64,000 nt of DNA, from the NCBI GenBank assembly GCA_947627115.1, contig CANQUQ010000002.1, forward strand, positions 1 through 64,000. Direction: 5' to 3'. Of this stretch, positions 37,271-46,322 are shown one piece after another; position 1 is the first letter of the stretch; every line of letters starts with the position of its first letter. The notes beneath the pieces were generated by a model. That model had not been told where the DNA came from. It saw nothing but the letters and a program-made list of their open reading frames with translations, and ran no database searches. The DNA comes from an uncultured Acetatifactor sp. Its GTDB lineage: Bacteria > Bacillota > Clostridia > Lachnospirales > Lachnospiraceae. The position numbers and the translations under genes are program-made.

Positions 37271-38044
37271 TTAGTTATCCGATAAAATTCCCATATAATT
37301 TCCCATCTTTGTCTTCATCTTCTGAAGCGCTCTGGTGTGCAGCTGCGACACCCTGGATTCGGACACCTCCAAAATGTTGCTTATTTCCTTCAAGGTAAGC
37401 TCCTCATAGTAATACAGGGTGATCACCTTCTGCTCCTTCTCGGTGAGAAGCTCCAGAGCCTCTCCAAGCACCTTCGTAAGCTCCGCCTTCTCCACGGACT
37501 CCTCCGGTGTCTCGAAGCCGGACGTTGTCTGCCTGCCGTAATCACGGGGCACATCGCTGCCCTGCTCCATGTACTCGTTCAGGGACACCAAGCCCGTAAT
37601 TTTCATCTGGGACTGCCAGTCCAGGTATTCATCATCCGAAATTCCCAATCCTCTGGCAATATCCTCATCCGTTGCGCTCCTTCCGGTAGTCAGCTCCACT
37701 TCCCGGATCACCGCTTCTATCTTTTTCTGTTTCTGCCGGATCGTCCTGGGAATCCAGTCCATCCTTCGTATCTGGTCCAGAATGGCGCCGCGGATCCTGA
37801 GACTGGCATATGTCTCGAACTTGACCTCCTTCAGACAGTCAAATTTATCGATGGCGTCTATCAGTCCGAAGATCCCATAGCTCACCATGTCCTCATACTC
37901 CACGTTGTAGCCCAGATACATGCTGAGTCTTCCCGCGACCACCTTGACGAGAGGCGCATATTCCAGTATGATCTTTTCTCTGGCTTCCGGCGATTTCGTC
38001 TTAGCATATTCTTCCAGCAGCTTTTTTCTGCCTGCCTCATCCAT
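37271..38044 (-). CDS. sigD: RNA polymerase sigma factor for flagellar/motility genes (FliA/SigD/WhiG type)
   Basis: A 257-residue sigma-70 family factor without region 1. Region 2 (EYAPLVKVVAGRLSMYLGYN ... DMVSYGIFGLIDAIDKFD, about 25-95), region 3 (about 115-180) and region 4 with its helix-turn-helix (LTLKEISNILEVSESRVSQLHTRALQKMK, here about 205-245) are complete. It should direct late genes such as flagellin and chemoreceptors, which are not in this window, and is normally held by FlgM. The ATG at 38044 has a GAAAGGAG site. Location near the end of fla/che makes its level depend on transcript reaching this point, as in Bacillus. Confidence 0.96.
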   Translation of the reverse strand: MDEAGRKKLLEEYAKTKSPEAREKIILEYAPLVKVVAGRLSMYLGYNVEYEDMVSYGIFGLIDAIDKFDCLKEVKFETYASLRIRGAILDQIRRMDWIPRTIRQKQKKIEAVIREVELTTGRSATDEDIARGLGISDDEYLDWQSQMKITGLVSLNEYMEQGSDVPRDYGRQTTSGFETPEESVEKAELTKVLGEALELLTEKEQKVITLYYYEELTLKEISNILEVSESRVSQLHTRALQKMKTKMGNYMGILSDN

Positions 38045-38091
38045 GGGCCCCTCGCTCCTTTCCCGTCCTTTTCACCCGCGCAGCGGACGCT

Positions 38092-38388
38092 TTATGAACC
38101 GGCCTCCGACTCCCGTGTCTCCGCCGCCGTATTCTGGCCCTGACTGTCCTCCGGAGCTTCCGATCCCTTTTCGATCACTTCTCCTTCTTCCCTCAGCCGT
38201 TTTTCGTTCTGCGCCTCAAAATAATCCAGCGTCCATTTCAGCACGCTGCCCAGGATATAAAAGATCAGCATTACCACAAAGAGAGCGATCAATTTCCCCA
38301 GCATGGTATAATCCCGGATAAACGTGATGACGCAGGTCACGGCACCGGCTGTCAGCATCAGTATCAGAGGTAAATTTTTTCTGTTCAT
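38092..38388 (-). CDS. Small two-helix membrane protein between cheD and sigD
   Basis: A 98-residue protein with two transmembrane helices (about 6-24 and 32-52: LILMLTAGAVTCVITFI, LGKLIALFVVMLIFYILG) and a charged cytoplasmic tail rich in E, Q and S. I do not recognise it. It begins 12 bp after the cheD stop and is followed by sigD, so it is transcribed with the chemotaxis genes. Confidence 0.72.
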   Translation of the reverse strand: MNRKNLPLILMLTAGAVTCVITFIRDYTMLGKLIALFVVMLIFYILGSVLKWTLDYFEAQNEKRLREEGEVIEKGSEAPEDSQGQNTAAETRESEAGS

Positions 38389-38400
38389 GGTTCACTCCCG

Positions 38401-38892
38401 TCAGATAATCGACTCTTGTTTTCCCACGGCGCGAATATGGAACTCGCCCGTTTCCGGATAAAAAATAACGGTCCTTCCGTAATTTGCGCCGGTGTCCTCA
38501 GCCAGGAGAGGAATATTCATTTCCTTCAATATTGCCTTGGTGGCGTCCACATTGCGCTGTCCCACCTGTCCCATGATAGAGCTTTGGCCCTGAAACGCGA
38601 ACATCGTCGCACCGCCTGCGATCTTCGCCACCATTCGGCTCCGCTTTGCTCCCAGCTTTTCCATCTGGGCGACCAGCTCCACTATTCCGGTATCTGCAAA
38701 TTTAGCAATATTCTGATATCCGTTCTTTATGGTGGTGCTGTCGGGCAGCATGATATGCGCCAGACCGCCCACCTTCGTCATCGGATCTCTGATGGCGATA
38801 CCGACACAGGAGCCAAGCCCCAGCGTCGTCAGGCCATCGGGACTCAAACAAGTCTTTAAGTCCGCCATTCCCACTTTAATTATCTCACTCAT
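38401..38892 (-). CDS. cheD: Chemoreceptor glutamine deamidase CheD
   Basis: A 163-residue deamidase acting on receptor glutamines and binding CheC. The active site is visible: Cys29 in LGLGSCVGIAI and His46 in GGLAHIMLP, with the following DSTT segment and the C-terminal RNVDATKAIL / GANYGRTVIFYPETG blocks. Starts at 38892 with an ATG whose ATGAGTGA overlaps the end of a short open frame following cheC. Partner gene cheC lies 110 bp upstream. Confidence 0.96.
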   Translation of the reverse strand: MSEIIKVGMADLKTCLSPDGLTTLGLGSCVGIAIRDPMTKVGGLAHIMLPDSTTIKNGYQNIAKFADTGIVELVAQMEKLGAKRSRMVAKIAGGATMFAFQGQSSIMGQVGQRNVDATKAILKEMNIPLLAEDTGANYGRTVIFYPETGEFHIRAVGKQESII

Positions 38893-38900
38893 GAGTCACT

Positions 38901-38942
38901 TCCATATCTTTTATGCCATAATCCATATCTTTTACGCCGTAA
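38901..38942 (-). repeat. 21-bp tandem duplication between cheC and cheD
   Basis: Two 21-base units, 38901-38921 and 38922-38942, differ at two bases. The length is a multiple of three and the frame running on from cheC stays open through it. Confidence 0.8.
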
Positions 38943-39001
38943 TTTTGCTCTGTCTCCCGGAATGCGCGGAACACGGCGCACTCCGTCAGGGGCCCCCGTC
39001 C

Positions 39002-39625
39002 TCAGACCACAGGCAGCCCCAGCGCGGTCAGTATTTTGGCATAGGATTCCAGGTCGGGGATCAGAATAAAATATCCGTCCAGCTCCACTTCATCATAGAA
39101 CTGTGACTGGATCAACAGGATCTTATCGCCAAAGATACCGAACTGAATAGCGGGCACGCTGAGGATAGACCCGGCCATATCCACCGTCAGTGCCGGCGGC
39201 GTAGGATAGATCTTTAAGTTCGTCAGCGTTGACAGCGAATTCAGATACGCACCCGTGATGATATTGCCCAGCTCCTTCATGGCGGACAGGCCCATCTCCT
39301 CGAACTCCGCCCCCTGGGGCAGCATTCCCATGGTGATCTTCTGGATCAGATGACGTGCGCTCTCCTCCTCCACCATGAACATCATGCTGCCGGTGATATC
39401 ACCTTCCACGCCCAGGAACACTCCTGCCATGATCTGCTCTTCGCCGCCCATCATATCTCCCACGTCCGAAAATTCCAGCAGCTTCACCTGGGGGACTTTC
39501 ATATCCACCTTGCACTGGAGCATCTGAGCCAAAGCGGTCATGGCATTTCCCGCACCGATATTGCCCAGCTCCTTAAGGACATCATAATAATTTTCCGTAA
39601 CCTGCTCTAATGTCATATCTCCCAT
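39002..39625 (-). CDS. cheC: CheY-P phosphatase CheC
   Basis: A 207-residue chemotaxis phosphatase of the CheC/FliY/CheX group. Both active-site motifs are present: LKELGNIGAGNAMTALAQML (about 16-35) and AMKELGNIITGAYLNSL (about 116-132), each with the Glu/Asn pair. It dephosphorylates CheY-P and pairs with CheD. It starts after GGAG at 39625 (an ATG three codons in is also possible). Part of cheB-cheA-cheW-cheC-cheD in a row. Confidence 0.96.
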   Translation of the reverse strand: MGDMTLEQVTENYYDVLKELGNIGAGNAMTALAQMLQCKVDMKVPQVKLLEFSDVGDMMGGEEQIMAGVFLGVEGDITGSMMFMVEEESARHLIQKITMGMLPQGAEFEEMGLSAMKELGNIITGAYLNSLSTLTNLKIYPTPPALTVDMAGSILSVPAIQFGIFGDKILLIQSQFYDEVELDGYFILIPDLESYAKILTALGLPVV

Positions 39626-39667
39626 GAGGGCCGTCTCCTTCCCGTTTCTGCGGAATAATTCTCAGGC

Positions 39668-40153
39668 TCAGCTCTCCAGGCTGATCGCATTGAGGTCGAA
39701 CAGAGAGATCAGCTCTCCGTTGTGCTTGCCGACTCCGTTGATCAGACTGGCCTTGCCGTCCTTACTGTTCTCACTGATCTTTTCAATGTCATCCATGCTG
39801 AGGGTCACCACTTCTCTTACCTCATCCACCAGGAAGCCGACATTGCCGTCCTGCTCCAGCCTGACCACGATGATCCTGGTGGCCTTTGTGATCTCGTCCG
39901 CGGCAAGGTTCATCCGAAGCCGCATGCTCATCACCGGAATCACCACTCCCCTGAGATTGATGACGCCCTTCAGATAATTGGGCATCTTGGGGACACGGGT
40001 AATGTGCTGCATTCTCGTTATGGTATCAATGCTCCTGATATCGATGCCGTACTGCTCTTCCCCCAGCCGGATCACGATATACTGGATCGTCTCCGAGGAA
40101 TGCTTAGCTGCCTCCTCAGGCAAATTGCTGCCGGAATTTAAACTTAACTCCAT
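39668..40153 (-). CDS. cheW: Chemotaxis coupling protein CheW
   Basis: A 161-residue SH3-like scaffold linking receptors to CheA. The CheW fold markers are clear: YIVIRLGEEQYGIDI, RVPKMPNYLKGVINLRGVVIPV and VGFLVDEVREVV. A short Ser/Asn-rich lead of about 20 residues precedes the domain. It starts 19 bases after the cheA stop. Confidence 0.97.
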   Translation of the reverse strand: MELSLNSGSNLPEEAAKHSSETIQYIVIRLGEEQYGIDIRSIDTITRMQHITRVPKMPNYLKGVINLRGVVIPVMSMRLRMNLAADEITKATRIIVVRLEQDGNVGFLVDEVREVVTLSMDDIEKISENSKDGKASLINGVGKHNGELISLFDLNAISLES

Positions 40154-40171
40154 ATCTGTCCTACTCCTTTC

Positions 40172-42286
40172 CTAAATCAATGCGTTTGCGTCCAGGATCA
40201 GAGCAATCTCGCCGTCGCCCAGAATGGTTGCACCGCTGATAAATTTACACTGTTTGATATATCTGCCCAGGGACTTGATAACGATCTCCTGCTGTCCGAT
40301 CAGCTCGTCGATCACTAATCCTGCCATCCGGTCGCCCTTCTTCACGATGACTACGATCAGGTTCTCATCCCCGTCACGCCGGCTCTCCACATCCAGCACT
40401 TCGTTCAGCCGGATCAGAGGAATGACCGTTCCCCGGAGATTGATCACCTCCTTGTTCTGCACCAGCTTGATATCGCTGGGCGGAATATCCTCCAGTGTCT
40501 GTATGGAGCCCAGGGAGATGGCATACTTTTCGTCTCCCACCACCACCATCAGGGCCTGGATGATAGCCAGCGTCAGGGGAAGCCGGATCGTCCATACGCT
40601 TCCTTCGCCGAGTTTGGACTTCACTTCCACTTCACCGCTCAGGGACTCGATCTTCGACTTCACCACGTCCAGTCCCACGCCTCGTCCGGACACGTCCGTG
40701 ACCTCCTTTGCGGTGGAAAAGCTGGGCAGGAACAGGAGATCGATGATATCCTTGTCGGACATGTTCGCTGCCTGCTCCGGCGTGACGGTGCCTCTCTCGA
40801 TAGCCTTGTTCCTGACTGCCTCGACATCAATGCCGTTGCCGTCATCTCTCACTTCAATAACTACGTTGTTGCCGTCCTGATATGCGTCCAGGAAAATGGA
40901 GCCCACCTCCGGCTTGCCGCGCTGTGCGCGGACCTCTGCCGATTCCAGTCCGTGATCCGCCGAATTGCGCAGCAGATGCATGAGAGGATCGCCGATCTCG
41001 TCCACCACGGTGCGGTCCAGCTCGGTCTCCTCACCCGACATATACAGCTCCATCTTCTTATCCAGCTTTTTGGAGAGATCCCGGATCATCCTCGGAAACT
41101 TGTTGACTACGCTCTCGATGGGCACCATCCGCACCTTCATGACGGATTCGTGCAGATTGGTGGTCACGCTCTCCAAATACTCTATCTGTTCGTTGAAGCT
41201 AGTGTTGACGGTGCCGGCCTGGCCCTGGCTCGATGCCGATACCAGAGAGTTCTTGGCTATGATCAGCTCGCTCACCAGATTCATCAGGGCATCCAGCTTC
41301 TCTATGTCCACGCGGACGGTGCGGTTTACGACCGGTTTGCTTGCGGCAGGCTTCTTGGTCTCGGCAGGCTTTGCCCCTGCCTTGCCTGCAGGCGCTGCCG
41401 GAGCTGCGGTCTGTGCGGCTTTTTTCTCTGCCTTGACCTCCGGTTCACCCGTCTCGGATTCCTTCCCGGCATTGATATTCTTATTATTGCTGAGCACCAG
41501 AGGCGCGCCCGTGACCTTCTCGATCTCGGACACATTCTCGGCGGCTTTGATGACCTTGTCAAGCTCCACATCGGCGACTACGATCAGTGTGAAATCCCTG
41601 TCGAATCTCTCGTCCTCCACATCCTGGGCGCTGGGATCGGAAACAATGATCTCGCTCACTTCCTCCACTGCCTTGAACACAAGGAACGCCCTCGCCGCCT
41701 TCAGTATGCAGCTCTCATGGACCAGCACATTGATGCCGTATACGTTTTTCCCCTGATTCTGAGCCTCCTGAATGACGGAGATCTGTGAGCTGTCGAGAGC
41801 GATCTTATCCCATTTATTGGATTCGGCAGCCTCCGCCGTCCCGCTCTTTACAGCGGGAGCCTCCTCCTTCTTCTCGGCCTCACCGGTGTCCCCATCAGAA
41901 CCGGCGCTGCCCAGAATGTCGTTCAGTCTCTTGATCAGCGGCTCATTGTCATTCGTCCCCTCATCTGCGGAGGTCTGAATGTTATTGGTATACTCCTCCA
42001 GAGCGTCGAGACACTGGAACAGCACATCGATCATATCCGGCTTTACCTTGATCGAGCCGTTGCGCACCTCGGAGAAGACATTTTCCATATCATGGGTCAG
42101 ATTCTGCATTCTCTTGTAGCCCATCGTACCCGCCATGCCCTTGAGAGAATGTGCCGCCCGAAAGATCTCGTTAATGGTATCCGCATTCTCCGGGTCGGAT
42201 TCCAACTCCAGAATCCTAGTGTTCAGATTTTGTAAATGCTCCTTGGTCTCATCCAGGAAGATTTCAAGATACTGACTTACGTCCAT
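40172..42286 (-). CDS. cheA: Chemotaxis histidine kinase CheA
   Basis: A 704-residue kinase. P1/Hpt domain with His46 in FRAAHSLKGMAGTMGY, P2-like regulatory region (about 155-270), low-complexity A/K/P linker (about 280-325), dimerisation domain (about 330-400), HATPase domain (LLRNSADHGLES, VRDDGNGI, DVSGRGVGLDVV) and a C-terminal CheW-like domain. The ATG at 42286 (MDVSQYLEIF) is preferred: it matches the usual start and has GGATGG eight bases upstream, while the ATG at 42298 abuts its own AAAGGG. Phosphorylates CheY and CheB. Confidence 0.97.
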   Translation of the reverse strand: MDVSQYLEIFLDETKEHLQNLNTRILELESDPENADTINEIFRAAHSLKGMAGTMGYKRMQNLTHDMENVFSEVRNGSIKVKPDMIDVLFQCLDALEEYTNNIQTSADEGTNDNEPLIKRLNDILGSAGSDGDTGEAEKKEEAPAVKSGTAEAAESNKWDKIALDSSQISVIQEAQNQGKNVYGINVLVHESCILKAARAFLVFKAVEEVSEIIVSDPSAQDVEDERFDRDFTLIVVADVELDKVIKAAENVSEIEKVTGAPLVLSNNKNINAGKESETGEPEVKAEKKAAQTAAPAAPAGKAGAKPAETKKPAASKPVVNRTVRVDIEKLDALMNLVSELIIAKNSLVSASSQGQAGTVNTSFNEQIEYLESVTTNLHESVMKVRMVPIESVVNKFPRMIRDLSKKLDKKMELYMSGEETELDRTVVDEIGDPLMHLLRNSADHGLESAEVRAQRGKPEVGSIFLDAYQDGNNVVIEVRDDGNGIDVEAVRNKAIERGTVTPEQAANMSDKDIIDLLFLPSFSTAKEVTDVSGRGVGLDVVKSKIESLSGEVEVKSKLGEGSVWTIRLPLTLAIIQALMVVVGDEKYAISLGSIQTLEDIPPSDIKLVQNKEVINLRGTVIPLIRLNEVLDVESRRDGDENLIVVIVKKGDRMAGLVIDELIGQQEIVIKSLGRYIKQCKFISGATILGDGEIALILDANALI

Positions 42287-42319
42287 ACTGTTACCCATCC
42301 CTTTCTTGTTTTACTGCTC

Positions 42320-43402
42320 TTATCCTATGACTCCTACATTCGTGACAATTTCCTGTGCAATTTGATCCAGCGGCACGACCTGGGCCTCGATCCCCGATCT
42401 TATGATGCTTTTTGGCATACCGTACACTACACAGGTCTGCTGATCCTGAGCGATGACATGCACCTTTTTCTTTGCCTCAAGATGCCTGATCCCCTCCGTG
42501 CCGTCCGAACCCATGCCCGTCATGACGACACAGACGATCTGCTCAAAACTGCTGTCGGCGAGAGATTCATACATATAGTTGGCACAGGGCTTTACACCCT
42601 CTCTGCAGGGCTCGTCCGAATAGTGTATCTGATACTCACCGTTGGGAGCTGCGGCCACATTCATGTGCAGGCCGCCCATAGCCACATAGACCGTTCCTCT
42701 CTGCAGCCTGTCGCCCTCCTGCGCTTCCTTTACGGCCAATTCGCTCATGCTGTCCAGTCTCTCCGCCAGGGACGCGGTGAAGCCCTGAGGCATGTGCTGT
42801 ACCAAAAGCACCGACGCGTCCAGATCTGCCGGCAGGCTGGGGATCACCGACTGAAGCGCCTTGGGGCCTCCGGTGGAGCATGTAATGGCGACCACCTTTC
42901 TGCACGCTTTTCCGGCGGATGCACTCCCGGCCCCGCCCTTCGCCCTGACGATCTCCGGCCGTTTTATACCGGCGCCGCGCTCTTCGGACGGTAGGGGCAG
43001 ACTGCTCTGGGCTACTATGTCCAACATCCGGAGCAGTCTTTTCTGGAACATGTCCGTGCGGCAGTCCACCTCGCTGTCCGGTTTATGTATGAAATCAAGA
43101 GCTCCCAGCTCCAGGGCATCCAGGGTCGTCTTCGCGCCCTTTCTGGTAGAAGTGCTGACCACCAGGACCCTGACGGCAATTTTCGCCTTCCTCAGCTCCT
43201 CCAAAAGCTCCAAGCCGTTCATCTTCGGCATGTTGATGTCCAGAACGACTGCGTCGTACGAGACCCTGCCGAGCAGCTCAAAAGCCTCCAGTCCGTTCTT
43301 TGCCGTATCCTCCACCTGGAATCTCTTATCACTGTTGATTATATCACACAGTACTCTTCTCATGAGTGCAGAGTCATCAACAACCAAAATTTTTTTGGCC
43401 AT
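42320..43402 (-). CDS. cheB: Protein-glutamate methylesterase CheB
   Basis: A 360-residue two-domain enzyme. Receiver domain with Asp9-Asp10, Asp55 (AVVLDINMPKMNG) and the linker; C-terminal methylesterase with the serine in ITCSTGGPKAL, histidine in LVQHMPQGFT, and aspartate in MTGMGSDGTEG. Removes methyl groups from receptors for adaptation. The start overlaps the last base of the PilZ gene stop (TAATG). Confidence 0.97.
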   Translation of the reverse strand: MAKKILVVDDSALMRRVLCDIINSDKRFQVEDTAKNGLEAFELLGRVSYDAVVLDINMPKMNGLELLEELRKAKIAVRVLVVSTSTRKGAKTTLDALELGALDFIHKPDSEVDCRTDMFQKRLLRMLDIVAQSSLPLPSEERGAGIKRPEIVRAKGGAGSASAGKACRKVVAITCSTGGPKALQSVIPSLPADLDASVLLVQHMPQGFTASLAERLDSMSELAVKEAQEGDRLQRGTVYVAMGGLHMNVAAAPNGEYQIHYSDEPCREGVKPCANYMYESLADSSFEQIVCVVMTGMGSDGTEGIRHLEAKKKVHVIAQDQQTCVVYGMPKSIIRSGIEAQVVPLDQIAQEIVTNVGVIG

Positions 43403-44133
43403 TACTCAAGTCGCTCCTTTCTGCGGCATTTTCGCTCTTCCTCAAAAATATATTTGATGATCTCCTCGCGGGTGCGTCTGTCCACATCGTAGTACTGCAT
43501 CCGATGCTCATACGTTCCGCTGCGGTTCTCCAGCACTCTGGCGCTGATCACCCTGCCGATCATTTCGTAGGACTTATAATGACCGTTCTGGGGCAGCTGA
43601 TAGCTGACATACAGAAGGCTGTCGGCTTCAAAGGCCTTCTCCGACAGGAACCTCAGGCCTCCGCCGCTGATATCCACAATGACCCCCTGTTCCATGGGCA
43701 GCCCCGGAGTAAGCGTATAGGGCTGACTGTTCTCTATCGCCTGCTGCTCCTCCTCCAGCAGATATCTGGCGAACACTGTCAGGGCACAGCTCAGGCGATA
43801 GTACTCACGCCTCTGGAATTTCCGAAGGCTGCTGATGAGCTCCACCACCAATATGTAGACATTGTTGCTCTTATAGCGGTCGACCACTCTGGCAAAGCAC
43901 TGGAACAGGCCGCTGCCCTCGTAGATGACCAGCTCGACCTCTCCGTCGATGGGCAGGAGGATCAGCTTGCCCTTTTCCATAGGCATGACGATCTCCATCT
44001 TATCGTCCGAAAGGATCTCGTATATCTGACTGTAATAGATCTTTCTGGAGGAGCTGTCCGACTGTTCCTCCAGACCTCTTTCCACATTCTGCACCTCTAT
44101 TCTTGCACCTATGGATACAAATTTCGAAAGCAT
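43402..44133 (-). CDS. PilZ-domain protein, YcgR-like flagellar brake
   Basis: A 243-residue cytoplasmic protein: a YcgR-type N-terminal domain (about 1-110) and a PilZ domain with the c-di-GMP signature RREYYR (about 117-122) and DISGGGLRF (about 165). Such proteins slow or stop the motor on binding cyclic di-GMP. It sits between flhG and cheB and overlaps cheB by one base, so it is made with the chemotaxis genes. Homologous position to ypfA/dgrA-like genes in other Clostridia is inferred. Confidence 0.88.
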   Translation of the reverse strand: MLSKFVSIGARIEVQNVERGLEEQSDSSSRKIYYSQIYEILSDDKMEIVMPMEKGKLILLPIDGEVELVIYEGSGLFQCFARVVDRYKSNNVYILVVELISSLRKFQRREYYRLSCALTVFARYLLEEEQQAIENSQPYTLTPGLPMEQGVIVDISGGGLRFLSEKAFEADSLLYVSYQLPQNGHYKSYEMIGRVISARVLENRSGTYEHRMQYYDVDRRTREEIIKYIFEEERKCRRKERLE

Positions 44134-44169
44134 GTCTGCCCTCCTGTTCCTGTCATTTTCTATAATGTA

Positions 44170-45045
44170 TTATTTTTTTCTGCCTGATATGATATGGGAG
44201 AAGAACGCTGCCATGCCGCGCTTCGGCTGACGGTCCGCCTCTTCTTTATCCAGCAGCTTTGCCGCGATCCGCTCATAGGCCGCCGTGGATCTTGCTCCGG
44301 GATTCTGCAGGGATACGGGGACCTGCTGCATCACGGCCCGTGAGAGCTGGGCATCCTCCGGAACGCTTCCCAGATAGAACATCGGTATCTTCAAGTACCG
44401 CTCCACCACGGCGTTCAGCTTTCGGAACAGTATCTGTCCCTCCGACTCTCTGGACACACGGTTCGCGATCATCTTCACCTTCGTGACATTCTCATCGAAC
44501 CTGGGATGCCTGTACAGCGCCTTTAACAGCGAGTAGGAATCCGTGATGGAGGTGGGCTCCGGCGTAGTCACCAGCAGGATCTCCCCGCTGGCCACCAGGA
44601 ATTCCAGGACCGCATCTGAGATTCCCGCTCCCGTGTCCACAATGATTATGTCTGCGAGGGCATCCAGCTGCACAAGATTCTGCACGATGTATTTCAGGTA
44701 TTCCCGGCTCAGGTTGGACATTCCGGCAATACCGCTGCCGCCTGAAATAAATCCCACCTCCATGGGCCCCCAGGTAATGATCTCCTTTATATTCTTCTTC
44801 TGATAGATCAGATCGCAGAGATTGTGCTTCGGGACCGTTCCGAACATGATCTCTATGTTGGCCAGTCCGAAATCCGCGTCCAGTATGATCACCCTTTTCC
44901 CCATTTTCCGGAACTGAATTGCCAGATTGATCGATGTGTTGGACTTGCCCACACCGCCTTTCCCACTGGTGACGGTGATGACACGGGCCAACGGTCTGGA
45001 CTGTTGGTTGGCTTTTAAGATTCTTAATTGTTCCGCTTGATCCAT
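44170..45045 (-). CDS. flhG: MinD/ParA-type ATPase FlhG (YlxH)
   Basis: A 291-residue cytoplasmic ATPase controlling flagellar number and place with FlhF. The deviant Walker A TSGKGGVGKSNTSINLA (about 27-43), the ILDADFGLANIEIMFG segment and DIIIVDTGAG are clear. The C-terminal part ends in a basic amphipathic stretch (KKMAAFFSHIISGRKK-like), fitting membrane attachment. It follows flhF by 15 bp. Confidence 0.95.
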   Translation of the reverse strand: MDQAEQLRILKANQQSRPLARVITVTSGKGGVGKSNTSINLAIQFRKMGKRVIILDADFGLANIEIMFGTVPKHNLCDLIYQKKNIKEIITWGPMEVGFISGGSGIAGMSNLSREYLKYIVQNLVQLDALADIIIVDTGAGISDAVLEFLVASGEILLVTTPEPTSITDSYSLLKALYRHPRFDENVTKVKMIANRVSRESEGQILFRKLNAVVERYLKIPMFYLGSVPEDAQLSRAVMQQVPVSLQNPGARSTAAYERIAAKLLDKEEADRQPKRGMAAFFSHIISGRKK

Positions 45046-45059
45046 GTCCTTCCTCCTCG

Positions 45060-46322
45060 TCAGTGTTTTGTGCTCAAGAGCTGCTTCACCGTCTTTTGCG
45101 GATTGAACAGCTCAATATCGTCCGGTACGTTCTGTCCGCAGGTCACAAAAGCAATGGGCGTATCCGTATACAGCTTTATGTTCAGCAGATTTCCGAGCGT
45201 CGCCGTCTCGTCCAGCTTGGTAAAGATCAGCTGAAAGTGCGACATCCCCCGATAACCGTCCACGATCTTCAAAAGATCCCTGTATTTTGTAGTCGCCGAC
45301 AGCACCAGAAAGGTCTGACACTCCGCCGTCTGCTCCACTGCCTCCAGAAGCTTTTTCATGTTGTTCATCTGCTCTTCATTCTGATGGGAATGACCGGCGG
45401 TATCCACCAGAATACAGTCGCAGCCGCCGTAGTCTTTTACGGCCTCGGCCGCCTCCTCAGGCGTATAGATCACCCGGAACGGCACCTCCAGGATGTTGGC
45501 ATAGGTGCGGAGCTGTTCCGCCGCCGCTATGCGGTAGGTGTCCGCCGTGAGAAGCGCCACCTTCTTTTTCTGGTCCACGGCGAACGCGCTGGCGATCTTG
45601 GCGATGGTCGTGGTCTTTCCCACACCTGTGGGCCCCATGAACAGGACCACCTTCGGTCCCTTTTCCGCGGGAGTGATTCCCTTTGCCCTGCTGAATTTCA
45701 GTATCATCTTCTGATATACATCGGCAAGGATATAATCCATGGGAAGATCCGGTTTTCCCGTCTTGTCCACATCATTTATGATCTGGTTCGCATACTTTTC
45801 GTCCACCTCGTTCTCCAGCATGGTGTTATACAGGAGCCGCACGAACTTATCCTGATCCGTGGTCTCCTGCTTTTCCGTCTCCTTCTCGACGCTGCCGGCA
45901 TGCTCCTGTCCGGGCGCAGTCTCCTCTCCGGACGCAGGCTGATCCGCCTTTCCGTTCTCCTCCTGCTGGAGCCGATTTACCAAAAGTGTCTGCAGGCTGT
46001 CCAGCTTTTTCTCAATGTTCTGGGAGTTTTCGCTCATAAAGCTGATCGCAGACCGGGCATCCGCCTGCCGGACGCCGGCATTGGCAGCTGCCGCCTCCGC
46101 AGCCTTCCCGGACGCAGGCACCTCTCTGCGGACACTGCGCAGGCTCTCCTTGTCCTCCTCCAGCGCCACCGTCACCTCCGTCTGCTTCGCCCTGAACAAT
46201 CCGGCCAGCCCCTTCCTTTTCACGCTTCTGACATTCATTGTCACAATGCCGCTGCCCAATTCTTTTCTGGCAGCCTCAAGGGCTTCCTCTTCCGTTCTGC
46301 CTGTAAACTTCTTAATTATCAT
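45060..46322 (-). CDS. flhF: SRP-type GTPase FlhF
   Basis: A 420-residue signal-recognition-particle family GTPase that places flagella. N-terminal B domain (1-about 130, low-complexity A/E/K stretch), N domain (about 140-210) and the G domain with GPTGVGKTTTIAKIA, LLTADTYRIAAAEQL, VDTAGHSHQNEEQ and FTKLDETATLG. Its start overlaps the last base of the flhA stop. Order flhA-flhF-flhG as in Bacillus. Confidence 0.96.
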   Translation of the reverse strand: MIIKKFTGRTEEEALEAARKELGSGIVTMNVRSVKRKGLAGLFRAKQTEVTVALEEDKESLRSVRREVPASGKAAEAAAANAGVRQADARSAISFMSENSQNIEKKLDSLQTLLVNRLQQEENGKADQPASGEETAPGQEHAGSVEKETEKQETTDQDKFVRLLYNTMLENEVDEKYANQIINDVDKTGKPDLPMDYILADVYQKMILKFSRAKGITPAEKGPKVVLFMGPTGVGKTTTIAKIASAFAVDQKKKVALLTADTYRIAAAEQLRTYANILEVPFRVIYTPEEAAEAVKDYGGCDCILVDTAGHSHQNEEQMNNMKKLLEAVEQTAECQTFLVLSATTKYRDLLKIVDGYRGMSHFQLIFTKLDETATLGNLLNIKLYTDTPIAFVTCGQNVPDDIELFNPQKTVKQLLSTKH

